Shown: in pieces, positions 25,501 to 34,700 of the stretch
Layout of the letters: each line of letters begins with the position of its first letter
Numbering within the stretch: position 1 is the stretch's first letter
Assembly: GCA_964036195.1 (NCBI GenBank)
Contig: OZ038451.1
Location: forward strand, 19,356,318-19,420,317
Origin: Sphaerolaimus hirsutus
Taxonomy: Eukaryota > Nematoda > Chromadorea > Monhysterida > Sphaerolaimidae
DNA length: 64,000 bases
Direction of reading: 5' to 3'
Notes under the pieces: model-generated
Seen by the model: only the letters and a program-made list of their open reading frames with translations
Databases searched by the model: none
What the model was told of the DNA's origin: nothing
Program-made: the position numbers and the translations under genes

Positions 25501-26298
25501 CGATGGTCCATCATTCTCGTCTTCTGATCGGTCAGGCACATCTTATGAACCATTCGACAAAAGATTCCCACCCACTCACACCACTTTGTCCATATTTCTG
25601 GTGAATTTAGATCATCCACGGATGCGTTGTTCATTTTTTTCATTTATACAACGCTCACCTTGAAACCCTGCTGGCGCCCTTTTAAAGCAGGGCGCCAGGC
25701 GCCAAGGGCGCAACGGAAAAAGGGCGCCAAGCGCCAAGGGCGCCATGGCGCCTTTCAGAATGTGGGCGCCAGGCGCCAAGGGCGCCACAGAAAAAGGGCG
25801 CCAAGCGCCAATGGCGCCATGGCGCGGCGCCCTTTGGCGCCCTCAAATGGCGCCAGCGCCATGGCGCCATTCCATCACTACCGTATACCCCCGGGGTGAT
25901 TGTTTAGAGTGCGAATTTTAAGGGGGGTTAAACGAGTGGGGGCTTATTATTTCGCTAGAAGAGAGGGTTTTTCGAGGGGGGTTATTATTTTGCCAGAAAT
26001 TTTTTGAACTCCCAGTAGCCAGTACTAATTTGTTCTTTGTAACGTACGCAGACTAGTGATGGAAAAAGCGCCAGAATTTCACCGCCAAGCGTCAAAAGCG
26101 CCATGGCGCTTTTTCGGACCACGGCACCAAGCGATCTAACAAAATCTAAAGGTAATATAACAAAAAGATCTACAAACAGAATTTACCGCATGTGATTTCG
26201 ATGGGGGTATCAGAATCAATATGATTTCTTGGCCGGATGCCATCATTTTCCACAAGTGGTAGAATTTTTGGCACGCAAATTTTTGCTGGTTGTCTCAT
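10584..26298 (-). CDS. DZANK1: DZANK1-like protein (double zinc ribbon and ankyrin repeats), 19 exons
   Basis: Exons in transcript order: 26187-26298, 24716-24890, 24033-24189, 23580-23755, 23050-23161, 22552-22647, 22346-22483, 19936-20004, 18172-18199, 17729-17785, 16416-16501, 15941-16031, 15332-15477, 13572-13808, 13019-13133, 11630-11919, 11230-11366, 10816-10911 and 10584-10716. They sum to 2451 nt, 816 residues. The N-terminus (CVPKILPLVEN) and the TPDVNIFYTTNGTNP segment match the DZANK1 N-terminal region. Exons 5-7 carry zinc ribbons (CPECCSQYRAGQKFCPQCG, CMFCRSS...CGSCG, CPQCH...CTNCG). The last four exons hold a coiled-coil-like region and ankyrin repeats (NGQTPMLILAIQNGFSDA, ASALHEAVKLGG, DETALDLARKLGK). 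Vertebrate DZANK1 is linked to ciliary dynein transport. Exon 13 encodes a long hydrophobic run. The exon 7 donor, exon 9 and the exon 10 acceptor are less certain: a frame-consistent alternative skips exon 9 (22350 and 17781 as borders). A TTTTAG acceptor lies 3 nt before ATG, as in trans-spliced nematode genes. Confidence 0.88.
11114..11200. mobile_element. Fragment of the introner-like TIR family inside a DZANK1-like intron
   Basis: The sequence GGTGTTGATTGCGCAAGTAG followed by ACAAGTGGCAAG resembles one end of the AATTCCGCAAGTGGAC family. It lies in the intron 10912-11229. The partner end is not seen, so this copy is truncated, and it does not coincide with the splice sites. Confidence 0.45.
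12036..12466. mobile_element. Mariner-like MITE, CCGTATTACCTCGAA ends, TA duplication
   Basis: The element begins CCGTATTACCTCGAAATACC and ends GAATTTGAGGTAATACGG, with a TA dinucleotide on each side (12034-12035, 12467-12468). This fits a Tc1/mariner-type target duplication. The interior is G- or C-run rich (CGAGGGGGGGTTATT-like). It lies in the DZANK1-like intron 11920-13018. It has no transposase ORF; the short ORFs are translations of the G-runs. Confidence 0.75.
14507..14924. mobile_element. Mariner-like MITE, CCGTATTACCTCGAA ends
   Basis: The element begins CCGTATTACCTCGAATTATT and ends ATTTCGAGGTAATACGG, flanked by TA on both sides (14505-14506, 14925-14926). C-rich subterminal blocks and a TACATGATGTA-type centre match the copies at 12036 and 19390. 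It sits in the DZANK1-like intron 13809-15331. Confidence 0.78.
16673..17172. mobile_element. CAGAGTTG-family hAT-like element, TSD GAAATATC
   Basis: The element starts CAGAGTTGTTAC and ends TTTTAACAACTGTG, with identical 8-bp flanks GAAATATC (16665-16672 and 17173-17180). The interior repeats are (A/T)CGTTT/GTAAATG and CGCGTACGCG blocks. It lies in the DZANK1-like intron 16502-17728. No coding capacity. Confidence 0.8.
17786..18171 (-). mobile_element. Introner-like TIR element that is the whole intron 9 of the DZANK1-like gene
   Basis: In transcript orientation the intron starts GTGCCAATTCCTCAAGTGAC and ends GTCTACTTGCGGAATTCGCC plus CCAG. The two ends are inverted copies over about 24 bp (AATTCC(T/G)CAAGT, GACGAGTGACAA). 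Both splice sites of the favoured gene model therefore lie at the element termini, and no extra intron sequence remains. The interior has AAGTGACAAGTAAAGG-type short repeats. If exon 9 is not real, the acceptor still lies at this element's edge. Confidence 0.65.
18321..19192. mobile_element. CAGAGTTG-family hAT-like element, TSD CATTTTTC
   Basis: Starts CAGAGTTGGAAAAACG and ends GCACAACTCTG, perfect terminal repeats CAGAGTTG/CAACTCTG. The 8-bp flanks are identical: CATTTTTC at 18313-18320 and 19193-19200. Subterminal ACGTTTACGTTTACG arrays carry CCCGAAATACCCGG. A nested fold-back of the CCCTGTAAAATGTCAAA type lies at about 18810-18975. It lies in the DZANK1-like intron 18200-19935. Confidence 0.88.
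19390..19778. mobile_element. Mariner-like MITE, third DZANK1-like intron copy
   Basis: Runs from ACGTATTACCTCGAATTATC to TATTTCGAGGTAATACGG, preceded by TA and followed by TG where TA is expected. Interior C-runs and a TGTACATCATGTA-like centre match the copies at 12036 and 14507. It lies in the DZANK1-like intron 18200-19935, next to the hAT-like element at 18321. Confidence 0.7.
20005..22345. other. Large DZANK1-like intron, mostly featureless
   Basis: 2.3 kb of AT-rich intron. Around 21938-22155 a degraded copy of the introner-like family is visible (CCGCAGGTGGACAAGTCC at one end, TGCTTGTGAAATCAACAC at the other). I see nothing else I can name; ORFs here lack splice sites or domain-like sequence. 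Confidence 0.5.
23186..23325. mobile_element. Mariner-like MITE fragment
   Basis: One end, CCGTATATCCTCAATTAAGT, followed by repeated CCCCCTCGAAAAACTCCCCC blocks, matches the CCGTATTACCTCGAA family. The opposite end is not recognisable. It is in the DZANK1-like intron 23162-23579. Confidence 0.5.
24970..25880. mobile_element. hAT-like element with GGCGCC palindromes, TSD CCGTATAC
   Basis: Starts TAGTGATGGAAAAGCGCC and ends GGCGCCATTCCATCACTA, with exact 8-bp flanks CCGTATAC (24962-24969 and 25881-25888). Both subterminal regions are arrays of GGCGCCAAGGGCGCCATGGC-type palindromic repeats. The central 450 bp (about 25220-25670) is ordinary AT-rich sequence. ORFs rich in Gly-Ala-Arg-Pro on both strands are by-products of the repeats. 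It lies in the first DZANK1-like intron, and its target lies inside an older CCGTATAC-ended mariner-like sequence that continues at 25889-26010. Confidence 0.9.
26054..26125. mobile_element. Single left end of the TAGTGATGGAA/GGCGCC element
   Basis: TAGTGATGGAAAAAGCGCCA followed by AAAAGCGCCATGGCGC matches the left terminus of the elements at 24970 and 44022. No right end (TTCCATCACTA) follows, so this is a truncated copy. It lies 62 bp upstream of the exon 1 boundary, within the first intron of the DZANK1-like gene. Confidence 0.65.
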
Positions 26299-28776
26299 CG
26301 TCTAAAATACTATTTTGCTTCTTTAATTGAAACTGTCAAAAAATTGGAAATGGCGCAATTTTATGGCTGTTCTAGGAAATTTTCCGATTTTAAATTTTCT
26401 GCTAATTAAAATACTTTGATATGGTAAAGATTAGAATTATTTAGGCGGTTAAATCATTGCTACAGGGTGTAATGCAACACAATAAATTTTCAATGCATTT
26501 GAAGCTTTTATATTTGCATATAAAGAATAGTTAGTACACACAAATTAGTATTATAGGTATATAGCTTTGTATCCTAGCAACAAGTTACACCCGACTGCAG
26601 TAAATACACAATGTAGAACACCGTGTTTCGTCGAATTACCCCCCGGGGGCGGGTTTTTTTTTTCAGAGTGAAAACTTTGAGAGAAAGACGTTGTGGAGTT
26701 ATTATTCTGGCTTCTATTGAGTACCGTATGTGCGGCCTATAGCAATCGTGTCGTGCGGCCTATAGCATTCTGTCTGTTTTACGTATTCACATGTGAGGGG
26801 TCGGCGCGGTGATCATCAAAGGCGTGCAATTCCACCAGTAAATAACCACATGCTACATGGACTTGCGTGTGATGCCGGACGAACTTCAATGTGAACTTAG
26901 TTGGTGCATCTGTTTACATCAGATTTACACTCTACATAGAGATTGATGTTAATAATTAGCATTTAAATTTGTTTATAAAAATGGAAGGACAAAGAAATTG
27001 AAAAAGACGTCGAAATTTGATTGTGATTGTGCAGAAAACATAAATTAGTCAAGGGTGTCAGTAATAATTGCGCGAATTTTAGCCGCTCGGAATTCCCATA
27101 ACAACCGGAGTTTGATTCCTAAATTGTGCATTTTAAAATGTGTTTTATAATATACTCTTCTACGAGACCTATTTACTTTTACGGCTGGATTATCACCCAT
27201 AATCCCTCACCCACACCGTGGTCGGCGACCTCAAAGCCATTGCATCACAATGTAAAAACTATTGCTGAAAAGAAACAGCTGTGCCACACGCAAGTTCATC
27301 ACGCGTGCTCCTATTTATTGGCGCGTGCAGGGGTTGGTTTTTTCGACGATTGCAAACGTAAATGCATCTAGCGGACGCGCGTATGCCAAACAGACGCGCG
27401 TCATTGTCAGATTACTGTAGAATAATAAGTACACTGAACCGAGAGAAAAACGTGAAAAATGCAACAATAACCACCATTTATAAGTTTTTACAGCCTTATA
27501 TAAGGATGTAGATGGTATAAACGATGTTCTATGTTAATTATTACACAGGTAAAAGGGATATTTAACAGATATTTAACAATTAAAAGCCCATTACATATTT
27601 AAGTAAGTACTTTATTGTAGCTTGGATACTTAAATAATATCGGAGAATATATACGACTAAATTTTGGTTGTTGGCTAATGAAGCGTATTCTATTCCGAGA
27701 GGTCTGTATCTAAATCAGATTTTAGTACCAGGAAAGTATAAAAAAAGCAAGGCAGATAAAACTTTGCAAATCGCTGTTGTGGGGAACCCCTGAGGAGCCG
27801 ACATCAAAAACAGCTGCCTTTATACATTTCCATCTAAGGTAATGGTTTTTTTTTTGTTTCGTCTCCTTTTGGATCTAAAAAATAGTGATAAAACGCGATC
27901 TGTATGCTATCGTTATCTGCTAACGTGCTTTTAACGATTTTTGGCACAGTGCCAAGGGTTTTTCATTCCTCTAGTCTCCGGATTTAGCTCAGTTGGGCTC
28001 TTTCCCAAAACCTCCAAAGTGGGCTCTTTATAGTGCATGTAAAATACGTAATGAATTTGCGAAATATTTTTTTCGTATTCGTGCCATGTATGCGTGTTAT
28101 GAATTGCGAAATATTGTTTGCTTTTTGACGCTCATTTGGCATATTTCATACGAATGAAAAGAAAATCGCTAAAAAGGGAGTATCAAATGGGTAAAATCGC
28201 TAAAAATAAGGAAAATGTACCTATTTTTCAATGTGCAAAAGGGGAAATGACTGAAAAATATAGAGAAAATAGATATACAAGCACATATGGGTAAGAAAAT
28301 ACCTGAAAATAGGTAAGTAAATAAAAAGACACATGAACTAGTGATATACAGGCTTTTTCAAGGTGTAGAAAGGGGGAGAAAATCACTAAAAATGGGGAAA
28401 TACAGTGTTTTCAGCTTTCTAGTCAATATATTGTAAGCTTAACTTGGTTCTGGAGCAATTTTTGATTAACTTTGCCTAAATTTTCACCTAAAATGACTAA
28501 TTATTGCACTTTCTTGTCACTTTTCACATTCAAAAACAACATTTTCAGCTGTATACATCACTTTTAATTTTCACTTTCATTTCACTTTTTATTTGATGTA
28601 CATATTTTCAGCTATTATTAACTTGTTTATGACTATTTTAACCCATTTTTAGTGATTTTTTCCTCTTTCTTTCTACTTAATATATTCTAAGCTCTGGTGT
28701 GTTTTTAAAAATGTTCACCTAAAATGACTAATTTTGACACCTTTTTCCCACTTTTCATATTCAAAATCACTATTTT
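26299..28776. other. Intergenic region between the DZANK1-like and ATP synthase c genes
   Basis: About 2.5 kb on the 5' side of both genes. A mariner-like end (TCGTCGAATTACCCCCCGGG) is visible near 26631. From 28140 onward there is AT-rich dispersed repeat (AAAATCGCTAAAAATAAGG). Around 27980 a sequence like the 5' half of a tRNA (TAGCTCAGTTGGG) occurs without a 3' half. No exon could be supported. Confidence 0.5.
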
Positions 28777-28830
28777 TGGCTTAGGTTTAGGCTTACATTT
28801 AGGCTTACGCTTAGGCTTAGGCTTAGGTAA
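28777..28830. repeat. Short TTAGGC-rich tract
   Basis: A degenerate run of TTAGGC-type hexamers (GGCTTAGGTTTAGGCTTACA, then CTTAGGCTTAGGCTTAGG) lies about 25 bp before the 22-bp satellite. TTAGGC is the telomere repeat of nematodes. The run is too short and imperfect to be a functional telomere, and TTAGGCTTAGC is also part of the adjacent satellite unit, so it may simply be a satellite relic. Confidence 0.5.
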
Positions 28831-28854
28831 AAAAAATCCCTCTTGGCCACTATC

Positions 28855-29378
28855 AGCTTAGCAGCGAACCATTTTAAGCTTAGCAGCGAACCATTTTAAG
28901 CTTAGCAGCGAACCATTTTAGGCTTAGCAGCGAACCATTTTAAGCTTAGCAGCGAACCATTTTAAGCTTAGCAGCGAACCATTTTAAGCTTAGCAGCGAA
29001 CCATTTTAGGCTTAGCCGCGAACCATTTTAGGCTTAGCAGCGAACCATTTTAGGCTTAGCAGCGAACCATTTTAGGCTTAGCAGCGAACCATTTTAAGCT
29101 TAGCAGCGAACCATTTTAGGCTTAGCAGCGAACCATTTTAGGCTTAGCAGCGAACCATTTTAGGCTTAGCAGCTAACCATTTTAGGCTTAGCAGCGAACC
29201 ATTTTAGGCTTAGCAGCAAACCATTTTAGGCTTAGCAGCAAACCAATTTAGGCTTAGCAGCGAACCATTTTAGGCTTAGCAGCGAACCATTTTAGGCTTA
29301 GCAGCGAACCATTTTAGGCTTAGCAGCAAACCAATTTAGGCTTAGCAGCAAACCAATTTAGGCTTAGCAGCAAACCAA
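28855..29378. repeat. 22-bp satellite, about 24 copies
   Basis: Head-to-tail copies of a 22-bp unit, (A/G)GCTTAGCAGCGAACCATTTTA. The first copies carry AAGCTTAGC and later ones AGGCTTAGC. Near the end, several copies change to GCAGCAAACCAATTT. Because the unit has no spacer, it is not a CRISPR array. The spread of variants by position suggests successive local duplication. Confidence 0.92.
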
Positions 29379-29863
29379 AAATCAAATTCACAAATAGCTA
29401 AAATAGGTAGATAGCTATCTATACAACCCAAAATAGTGATTTTGAGCAGAAATTATATTACTTCATGTCTCAAAGTCTATTCCCACTTTTTTCAATGCCA
29501 GTGCTGCCTTCTGGATATATTAGGCCAGTTACAAAGCTAAAATGAATGAAAGCTAAGATGAATAATGGCTAAAAATAAGTATAGAGCAAATAATAGCCAA
29601 TAATGGGTGAAAGTAGGCAAAGAAGCACATGAACTTGTGATTTTGAATGTGAAAATGGGCAAAAAGGTGTGTAATGAGTGTTTATATCAGCAATCTGACA
29701 ACAAAAATGAAATATCCTTAATTTTCTCATTATTTTAAGTGTTAAACCAGAGAAATTGACCCAAAAATGGGTGCGTAATTGAGCATCAAAGTCAAATTTC
29801 CATTTTTAGATGCTTTCTGGTTATTTAAGGGCATTTAGAGGGCACTCGATAGAGTGTTTACTT

Positions 29864-29931
29864 GGCCCAGGTGGTAGTGGTTGCGACTAGCAATCACGAG
29901 CTCCTGGGTTCGAGTCCTCACTCGCTGGGCT
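29864..29931 (+). tRNA. tRNA-like sequence or SINE head (degenerate)
   Basis: A 68-nt segment has complementary 7-nt ends (GGCCCAG and CTGGGCT, one G-T pair), an exact B-box GGTTCGAGTCC (29907-29917), a plausible A-box side (GGTGGTAGTGG) and a run of five T directly after it, the pol III terminator form. The anticodon arm and T-stem do not pair well. It is more likely a tRNA pseudogene or tRNA-derived SINE head than a working tRNA, and I do not assign an anticodon. Confidence 0.35.
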
Positions 29932-30108
29932 TTTTGCACTTTTTCAGGATGTGGATGACTTCGACCTCACGCGAATTACCGATCGCTGGAAAACGCGTAG
30001 TCATTCACATCTTGACATTGTGCCAGCTCAGCCGGCAGAAGGAGCGTACGACAATGCCAAACCCCAGTGCCAAATGCACAAATACCAACCGCGCAGAAAT
30101 CGAACAAG

Positions 30109-31221
30109 ATGTCTCTGGCTCGCGTTTCCCTGTCCGCCGCTCGCTGCGCCCGTGTGTTGGTGCAGAAAAATGTCAATGTGAGTTTCGGTTCGATATCATA
30201 TTTCCCCGACAAATTTTCATTTATTTGGAAATAATCGGCTCTGATACGCATTTTTTTGCTGTTTGTTTTTATCGATAGTCCGAGCGACCAGCTGTGAGCT
30301 ACCATATATCCAATTTCAGGTCACATTCTTTTTTCAACATTTGTAAAACTTTTTTAAAAACAGGCGTTGGCGCCGCTGTCCGCGTCGATGCACATGTCGG
30401 CCAAGCGGTTGGACATTGATTCGGCTGCCAAGTTTGTCGGTGCTGGCGCGGCAACTTGCGGCGCTGCTGGCTCTGGTGGGTTGTTAAAAATATTTTCATT
30501 TTTAAAGTTGTGGATATGCTGTAGGTTGTAGAACTTGCACGGCAAAACCTGCGAAAACAATTTTGCATATTGTACTGTAGAGCACACTCAATGTCATTTT
30601 TGAATCAAGTGTTATAATGTTGTTGATGTTTGTTTCTTTGAAAAAGTAATTTTTCAGAGAAAGTTTTTCATTCAGACTTCATTATTGCCGTGCTATATTT
30701 CGCAACACAACTTTTCTATACACACACTGAAATACACAAAATGACGCGTATCATCACTTCGAGGAAAACAACACAACATACCGATCTAAAAAATACTTTT
30801 CTGTACAGGCGCGGGTATCGGCACAGTGTTCGGCTCTCTGATCATGGCGTTCGCACGTAACCCATCTCTCAAACAACAGCTCTTTTCCTATGCCATTTTG
30901 GGTAGGTTTTTTTTGCACTTGTTTTCGTTTGAGATTGACCGCTATTTTTGAAGAAAAAAAACTTTTTTGAGTACATTCATTGTTCGTTTTGTATCATATC
31001 TCGAGCATTTTTCAGAAGTTTTTCTGAAAATTTTCGGCAAAATGTAAAAAGTAATATCGTTTTTATTCGGCTGTCGATGGAAATTAAACTAAAAATAGGT
31101 CCCACTGCGCTTGATGAGACATTTTGTAATTAAAATTTCTGCGTTTTCAGGCTTCGCTCTGTCCGAAGCGATGGGCCTGTTTTGTCTGATGATCGCATTT
31201 CTGATGTTGTTTGCACTTTGA
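30109..31221 (+). CDS. ATP5MC: Mitochondrial F1Fo ATP synthase subunit c precursor (4 exons)
   Basis: Exons 30109-30177, 30364-30475, 30809-30901 and 31151-31221 join in phase to 114 residues. All introns are GT/AG. Residues 1-23 and the start of exon 2 are Arg/Ser/Ala-rich, a mitochondrial targeting peptide. The mature part begins about [15 protein letters not shown]. It forms two helices with a polar loop, [10 protein letters not shown]; the loop Lys is the one usually trimethylated in animals. Helix 2 ([20 protein letters not shown]) has the proton-carrying Glu in LSEAMG. Rings of this subunit in the inner membrane couple proton flow to ATP synthesis. Length and sequence are normal for the family. 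An AATAAA signal lies 13 nt after the stop. Coding-like GC-rich sequence directly upstream (29946-30108) is open in more than one frame. Confidence 0.96.
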
Positions 31222-31233
31222 TCTGTACCGACA

Positions 31234-31239
31234 AATAAA
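31234..31239 (+). terminator. AATAAA polyadenylation signal of the ATP synthase c gene
   Basis: Canonical AATAAA 13 nt after the subunit c stop codon, so the 3' UTR is probably very short. Confidence 0.75.
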
Positions 31240-31744
31240 TTTTAGGCATTCTTCGTTTGTTTAACTAGGTGGATCGGTATTGACTGGGACATGAGTATTT
31301 ACTACTTATGTTCACATGGCAGACTTGCCATGTTTTAGGCAATTTTTCGAAATTTATTCTCGATTTACAGTCAATATTCTTGACGGCGAAAAATATTTAC
31401 AGATAAAAAATTTGCTCAGTAGAAAAAAACTTATAAGGCGTGACGATCATCAGTTTACTGAATCACAGCAAAATGTCGCAAGATTTTTAGGAACAAATAG
31501 CTGTTTACATTGAGGTGAATTGTTATCCAATCTATGTTGTTCTCTAGAGTACTGCCTCAAAATGAATTCCTATCCAAAAAAGTTCATTTTTGATTGTGTG
31601 TTGTGTCTAACTGGTCGTTGATGCACCTTAACCTAATTTAGGTAGTTGCATTACTTTTGTCCATATGTTTAATTCATGACTTTTAACTCTTGCTTGTAAA
31701 CACGAACAAAAATTTACTGCAGTGAGTCAAAAAAAAATTGAAAA

Positions 31745-34700
31745 ATGTCGTCATCGAAGAAGTTTCTTTTCGACAATCCCGAAGACGCTAAGTGGAACGA
31801 GTCCAGTTCCAGTGTAGGTTGCAACATTTTTGACGATGATGCTGGATGGGATCAGGGAAGCGCTGGGGCTGTTTCCAATTGGAAGAATGCCAAGTGGGTA
31901 CTCCGGGGAGATAGAGTGATCCGCCGGTGGTTGAATAGATGATGTGGAAATGGTGTGAAATGCAGAAAATGTGGGAAAATAGTTATGAATTTGAATTCGT
32001 TTATTAGGCATTTCTGAGACTGCGCATCAATACAGAAGTATGACACTGCTGGTCTACCCAAGAATAATGTAAATATATAGGTAGTGCAGTACAAAAAATA
32101 ACTGAAAATGGGCAACATGGAACGCGAACTAGTGATTTTATGGTGCAAATCCGTAAAAATATATGAAAATTATCGAGTTTGATCGGGACTGGGGGTCAAT
32201 AGGGGTCAAAGTTTCAAAAATCGCTCCAGATAGCTACCTAGATTGGAAAGGAGGGGATAGTAGGCAAAAAATTGTCACCGGAGTAGATAGCTGGGCGATT
32301 CGGGAAAGGTGCAGACCCCTGCTTTCCGTGTTTCTCTTGAGTTTTGTCGTTTGTTGTATTTCCCCTTGATGGATATGACTGATCATTTTTTAGTTTTGAT
32401 TGAAGGAAGTGGCCAAAAAAGTCCACGCAGTATTTGTACCCGTTTGTGGCTGGGTTAATCTTATTGTTTTTATACTGCCGCACTATTTACGTCAAAATTT
32501 GACTCGCACCCCATTCAACACCAAAAATGTTTTTTCTCAGGCCCCTTATCAATCAACTGGACACCCTGGTCAACCAAATGTCATCAAATACATCAGAACC
32601 TGAAAATGACGACTCATCGCAACAAGGAGGCATAGAATGTGTTGATTGGCAGGGAAATCCTGTTGGGAGGGCTGCAAGTGCCAGGATTTCAGTTGCCGGT
32701 AAAGGGCAAAAAAGCAGCGCGAAAGTTCTAAAGCAGGTTGTGGGTAGGTTTTTTTCTTTCAGTGGATGTGATTCATGTAAATTGATGTTTTAATAGCCTG
32801 TGATAGGTTTTGGCGAGAACACTATCATTTTTGATAAAAAGCTTTCTCGCTCTTTCATGTAAGAACGCGGCTGCCGATTTTTCAGACGGGAAAATTAAAT
32901 TTACGGGATTTTTAATACAAATCCGATTTGAATAAAAATTGAAAAAAACCCACACAGGAACCATCTTCGAACACGCTTCTGCGGTCTGCTTTGGCCAGCG
33001 ATAGAAATGCCCTGGGTATTTCTTCAAATGCGTTTCAACGGGAGTCATTTGGAAGAGATTCTGCCCCCGGGGCATCTACTGGCGCAGGTAAAAATTTTCT
33101 GCGTGATTTTACACTGTTCTCAATTTTTCAATGAAATCAAGGACGTAGCCAGGGGTGGGGGGGGCGGGGGGGCGGCCGCCCCCCCCCCCCCTTCCCGGGT
33201 CGGACAAGAAAATATACCCGAAATGGTGCTTCCGTAAAGCGATTTTGTCGCCAGTCCGGTAAAAATTTTGCGCGCAAACGCGCATTTCGGCGCCGCACAG
33301 TATATTTTAGTTATACTGTGGTTTAGGACCAAAAAAGCACTGAAAATTCGCCCCCGTCGCTGTATATGTATGTAAAATACATACAAGTACCGCACTATTT
33401 GGCGCCAATGCCAGCGCCAATGGCGCCATGGCGTCGCGCCTACGAATGGCGCTGGCGCCAAGGCGCCATTCCTTTACCACAGGGGTCAAATTTAGGGGGG
33501 GGGGGGTCGCCGCCCCCCCCCCCCCCTTCGCCGAGCTCCGTATACAATCCGCCCCCCCGCTCAAGAATCCTGGCTACGTCCCTGAATGAAATCTAATTCC
33601 GCGTATTTGAATACATAGATTTAACAAGAAAAATAGACAATGATGCATGAAATTGAGCTTTTGTATTCATAGATTTTATATTTTATCTATTTTATTGCAT
33701 TTAGATACATTTTTTCGATATGCAAATCACACGCAGATTACAGAGTAATATTTTAGCAGTATATTTCATGAACACAAAATTATTTATAATATGTATGTAA
33801 ATATTCATGTGATAAATATTATAAGTAATAAATATGCACATACAATAATCACAGTCTTAGAGAGTACACGTTTTTTTAAACGCCTGTATCGAAATCCTCC
33901 AAAAACACTTCGAAAAAGCAATTTCAGTTTTGCTCTCATTGGTGTAAAACACACACCAAGTCCAACTCCGCAAGTTGAGAAGTGAAAAAACGACAACAAT
34001 TTTAGTGAGAAGAAAAAGATAAGAAAAGTTAACTTTTCATTTATAAACTTACTTTCTTTTACTTTTTAGCTCTCATATCAAAATTAGTTTTTTCTTCACT
34101 TGCGAAATTGACCTCAAATAATCTTGATTCTGCATTTTGAACATATTCTTTCCACCACAACTCGCGCAACTCGTTTCCCCCACAACACAGATACGACATC
34201 CTTACCAAGATCATCGACATTCAGTGAAGAACCTAGGTCCCATTTTTCCAGTGGATCAGGGTCAAAAACGGATTTCGAGAGATTGCAGCGAGAATTCGCA
34301 AAATTGCAAAGGGAATATGAACATGTCAAGAATAAACGGTGCGGGATTTTTTATATTTTGTTTGGTGTGGCGCTGGGAATCTTGACTTTCCAGCTCGAAC
34401 CGCTTGGAGAAATGATAAGTTATTATTTATTATTGCCGTATTTCCTCAAAACGTTACGTTACAAACAACAAATTAGTAGTATACTGTCATTTGACTCAAG
34501 GACGTAGCCAGGGGGCGGCCGCCACCCCCCCTTCCCGGGCCGGACCAAAAAATGTGCCAGAAATGTTTGAAAATTTTTTGCGCGCGAGCGCGCATTTTAC
34601 CGTCCGTCACACAACATATATTTTCAGTTGACTAGTATCCGCGGCCTTTAAGCCAGTAAAAAAACCCAAATTCCTGTTCGTGTCGCTGTATATGTCTGTA

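Noticed and set aside
27977..28025. tRNA gene (TAGCTCAGTTGGG)
   Set aside because: Only a 5' half is recognisable; there is no B-box GGTTCGANTCC and no closing acceptor stem.
28855..29378. Regular short repeats resembling a CRISPR array
   Set aside because: Units are directly joined with no unique spacers, and the DNA is eukaryotic; it is a 22-bp satellite.
29862..30278. 138-residue ORF as a protein gene
   Set aside because: Its start lies in a tRNA-like sequence, it crosses a good 3' splice site, and it overlaps ATP synthase c exon 1 out of frame. The downstream part is kept only as a finding.
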